21,370 nucleotides of DNA, from positions 1 to 21,370 of the forward strand of contig JAIPMN010008702.1 in the NCBI GenBank assembly GCA_020650975.1, given 5' to 3'. The stretch comes from Apostichopus californicus. Its lineage: Eukaryota; Echinodermata; Holothuroidea; Aspidochirotida; Stichopodidae. Within the stretch, counting starts at the first letter, position 1. Each line of letters starts with the position of its first letter. A program made the translations under genes and the position numbers. The notes beneath the pieces were generated by a model. It searched no databases. It was not told the origin of the DNA and saw only the letters and a list, made by a program, of their open reading frames with translations. Shown piece by piece: positions 18,228 to 21,370 of this stretch.

Positions 18228-21200
18228 ATATCTGTATGTCCTGAAATAAACTGTTGGCCATCAATAACTTTCTTTGTAATTTATTTGTTCAATTGTGTAT
18301 TTTCCATTTTGACATATAAGTATTTGAACAAGCCATCACTGCTGAAATGGTCAGCCAACATGGTAACATGCTAGAGGGAGTGAAGTATCAGGTTAATTGA
18401 TTTTGGGTTAAGGATATTTGTTTCAATTCATGAGGACATCTTGATATAGGCTAAGGAGAAGTATTAGTAGCAGATTCTATTAAACAAGAATATAATTGTA
18501 AGGTCAATTTTGCATTATATTAACCAAAAAAGGGCATTATCTTTCTCATTTGAAATACTCTGGATTTCTTCCCATTGTTATTATAATTCCACTTTCACCG
18601 ACAAAGAGTCACAGATCAATTCTAATTTTAACTTCTTAATTTTTCTGCTGTTTTCACAGACATGATATGCAATAACAATTTTCATATCACCGTCGTTTTC
18701 ATGGTTAGCTTTTAAGTAATATATATAAACACATGCTGACTTTGATTCCAGAGAAGAAACAATACGTTTTAATCTTCTCTCTCCGAGGCTTTAAGTATTC
18801 TGTGTAGCCTTTAGAATACAATACATACAAATATTGAGTGTCATTAATTAGTTCGCTACAAAATAACTTTAACGTGGGATAAAAATAAAATAATGTACGA
18901 GAATATCTTGCAACCTTTATTTTGAGTATAACAGCGATGGGTTTGTGAACATTTCTTTACAAAACGCAAAGTATCTTCGAAGCTCAGTGATCTGTAGTAA
19001 AGATTACGCCAGTATGGGATTGTTATTAAGCAAACTAAGCCACCTTGTTAGTTGTTTTCACCTAATGATTGCCAGTTACACAGTAACTCAATATTCCCTT
19101 ACATGCTTTCATCCTTACTTTATATTTAAATTTATTCATCCTTACATGATGTCAACTACACTTGACACAACTGATCGATCCATAAATGCAAAAACCTTAA
19201 AAATCATGTTTGGCTCTCTTAGTATGACTCAGTTGTGATCCCGTTGGCTCAAAATTTCGGAACCAACTCTAAGTTGGCATCCTGACAAAATCTGAGAAAT
19301 TAGATCTTTATCCCCCAAATTTGGTAAGGCAATATATATATATGATTTTTGCAATCTTTGATCCAAAATCGAGACTTTTTTCGATTCTTGCCAAAATCAT
19401 GCATATGGATCAGGGGCTCCTTCTGATTCTACAAAAGGGATAAAATAGTTACTATTCATTCCGACATGCTTTTGCCTCCGTAGGCCAATGCTGATTTCTA
19501 TGAGGTGCTTTAAAAATTGTAACAATAAAATCCTTGTTTGTTTTTCTTCAAAATTCGGGTAAGAGGTAAGCAAAAGTTTACGTTTGTTTATGTCGACATG
19601 CCCCCTATCTAAATATAACGGCGGTTTGCCAATATTTATTGGCTCGAAATTAATCGTCCCGAGAAATTTATATTTCTGTCAAAGAAGCCTAGAGAAAATC
19701 GAAACATTTCAACACGATCATTTTTTAGCCCAAATTCCTCAGTTTATAGAGTTTCACGAAATATTTCGATGGTAATCATGTCATTAAAATATAGCAAAGA
19801 TAATTTACGATCGTTTTAGAGGCTAAAAGTGAAACTAATCGGTTTTTCAAATTTCCGGGGATAAGGAAACTTGGTCAAAGCTGTCTGTCACTGGGCGTTT
19901 TATCAAACCTTGTAAAAGCGGGCGCTCGACCAGTGATACGCCAGTGATACGTGATTTCAAAGCAGTCAAATCAAACCTTTGTTACTTACAAATGTTTTCC
20001 GGTTTTGTGTTGTTCCTCGGAAGTTGTATGCTAAGCGATAGAAGTGTTCAATGTTTTAATCGTAATTTTTTCTTCAAAAATGGAACGGAGGGTGATAAAA
20101 TACTGCCCGATACTGTTGTTTTAACTGGTTGTTGTAGATTAATAGTTTTCAACCCCAACCGCGCCGCGAAATGAGCTAAGCAGATTCAGGAAACGTTGCC
20201 TTGACCATTACTTTAGCAACTAGGCAATCAAAAGAATTGAGATCTTTTTAAAAAAAAGTGTTACTCTACTCACTCCGGTAAAGAAAATTGGTTATATTGT
20301 ACCAACACCTTTGGGTAATTGTCACGGGTAAGGTCAAACTATTCGCTGGACAACGTCAATACTCGGCTGGCGTGTGTCTTTTCTATGAAAAAACCCTGAA
20401 ACAAAACGTAAAATGTACGCATTGTATAAACAAATATTTCACACAAATAAGACGTTACATCGGTAATAGGAAACATATCAAACATGCATTGATCTCGCTG
20501 TATGATCCCAGATATTTTACACCTTCTTAACGCTTATCACCTATTAACAATATGCCCTCCCTGTACAGACATTCGATACTAACAAACTTCTCATAAATAT
20601 GTTTTATATGTGCTTTCCAATCTTTAACATATTCCGGCCTCGCTACACTCAACTAAGAAACAAGAATACGACTAACTATTTGCGTTCCCTCTAATGCAAA
20701 GTAAGGTTCGAATTAGTATTCATAAGAAAATGAGACACTTACGGAATTCGGTCAGTTTCCGGCCTTTTACACGTATCGGTACGTCCTTTACGATAATTGA
20801 CAAGATATATATTGCCACGAATTCATCAGCGGGGAACTGAAGTTGCCCCTACATATACTATAGTGAAATAGCGAAGTACTGCGGGCTATAACGTCGCCCA
20901 ACGGACATACAAGAAACTGCTGTGGTGCACCCAGCACCCTTGCACCAAGTATAGTATACCAAACACGAATACCACGCCCTGACCTGCTTACCCGGCCTAT
21001 TCATACCGACCCTTTACCTGCATTTTATGCAAATTAATCTAAACAAAGACTTACACAAATTCAATTGATGCCCGTCGAGCAATCAGTGAATTAAACAAAG
21101 CATATATACTAGAATGTCGTATGTTACTAATTTGAACTTCGTGAGCAAAACAGACAACAAATGAATATTCATCAGTAAATTTATCCAGCTGCACGATAGT

Positions 21201-21285
21201 CGTTAGACTTGCGTCAAGCATACTCGTGACAGTAATGACATCTTCAACTGTTGTGGAAATGTAAACGCACTAACCAACCCACTCC
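18228..21285. other. Intergenic DNA, no gene recognised
   Basis: An AATAAA at 18245-18250 with T/G-rich DNA downstream is a possible late poly(A) site. Open frames of 60-97 codons on the plus strand between 18945 and 20530 have no splice context, domain or protein-like composition, and some begin at TTG rather than ATG. I see no RNA gene or recognisable transposon here; a distant regulatory region or a low-copy repeat cannot be excluded. Confidence 0.5.
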
Positions 21286-21370
21286 CAGGGGCGTATCCAG
21301 GGGGGCGCAACAGGCGCGCGCCCCCCCCCCCTATTGGCCGTCACCAAAAAAAAAACTAAAGTAAAATTCA
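21286..21370 (+). mobile_element. CAGGGGCG-ended element, left end, truncated by the window edge
   Basis: The tip CAGGGGCGTATCCAGG is followed by GGGGGCGC and GCGCCCCC arms of a G/C hairpin around AACAGGC-like loop sequence, then a C tract. It has the same layout as the termini at 577-621 and 9355. The remainder lies outside the window. Confidence 0.6.

Noticed and set aside
18945-20530. Four plus-strand frames of 63-97 codons
   Set aside because: No splice context, no recognisable domain, some start at TTG, and composition follows the local AT-rich sequence.
1-21370. CRISPR array, tRNA or rRNA genes
   Set aside because: No regularly spaced repeats with spacers. The only tRNA-like boxes are those in the SINE copies, which lack a complete cloverleaf.

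Overview
The window is AT-rich eukaryotic genomic DNA. It carries one clearly modelled protein-coding gene on the + strand, with GT-AG introns of about 0.85 to 2.1 kb, in a background of degraded transposable elements. The repeat content (tRNA-derived SINEs, a hAT-type non-autonomous element, and elements with CAGGGGCG ends next to G/C tracts) and recurrent 'taggcct'-like motifs suggest a marine invertebrate deuterostome, possibly an echinoderm such as a sea cucumber. That assignment is inference only.

The gene has eight coding exons between 3744 and 15194. I joined them by hand from acceptor/donor sites and reading phase. They give a 294-residue type I membrane protein with a signal peptide, a short cysteine-rich domain (residues 30-74), a Ser/Thr/Pro-rich stalk, one transmembrane segment (about 143-170) and a 124-residue cytoplasmic tail. 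The cysteine spacing C-x10-C-x2-C-x3-C-x9-C-x3-C closely resembles the single-domain TNF receptors of the BCMA/TACI type, so a TNF-receptor-superfamily-like receptor is the best call. Every intron in the coding region is phase 1 and every internal exon is a multiple of three. Any internal exon could therefore be skipped in frame, and intron retention after exons 2 or 3 would give tail-less forms. A probable 5' untranslated exon lies at 3590-3743, and a weaker upstream one at 1512-1639.

Region by region: 1-1511 is upstream DNA with a TATA-like box, a fragment of a G-rich repeat end, a perfect 14-bp palindrome and a small unassigned ORF. 1512-15194 is the receptor gene. Its introns hold a minus-strand SINE (5332-5712), a 31-32-bp minisatellite (8279-8353) and a complete 1332-bp hAT-like element with an 8-bp target duplication (9355-10686). 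15195-16340 is the 3' region, with a second CAGGGGCG element that may supply the poly(A) signal, and a plus-strand SINE homologous to the first. 16340-18300 contains a short inverted-repeat element with a hammerhead-ribozyme-like fold on the minus strand, AGGTCA direct repeats and a 22-bp minisatellite. 18300-21285 shows no convincing gene. At 21286 another CAGGGGCG element begins and runs off the end.

The most interesting features are the BCMA/TACI-like receptor with its tail built from small symmetric exons, the hammerhead-like motif, and the family of repeat ends that form G-rich hairpins.
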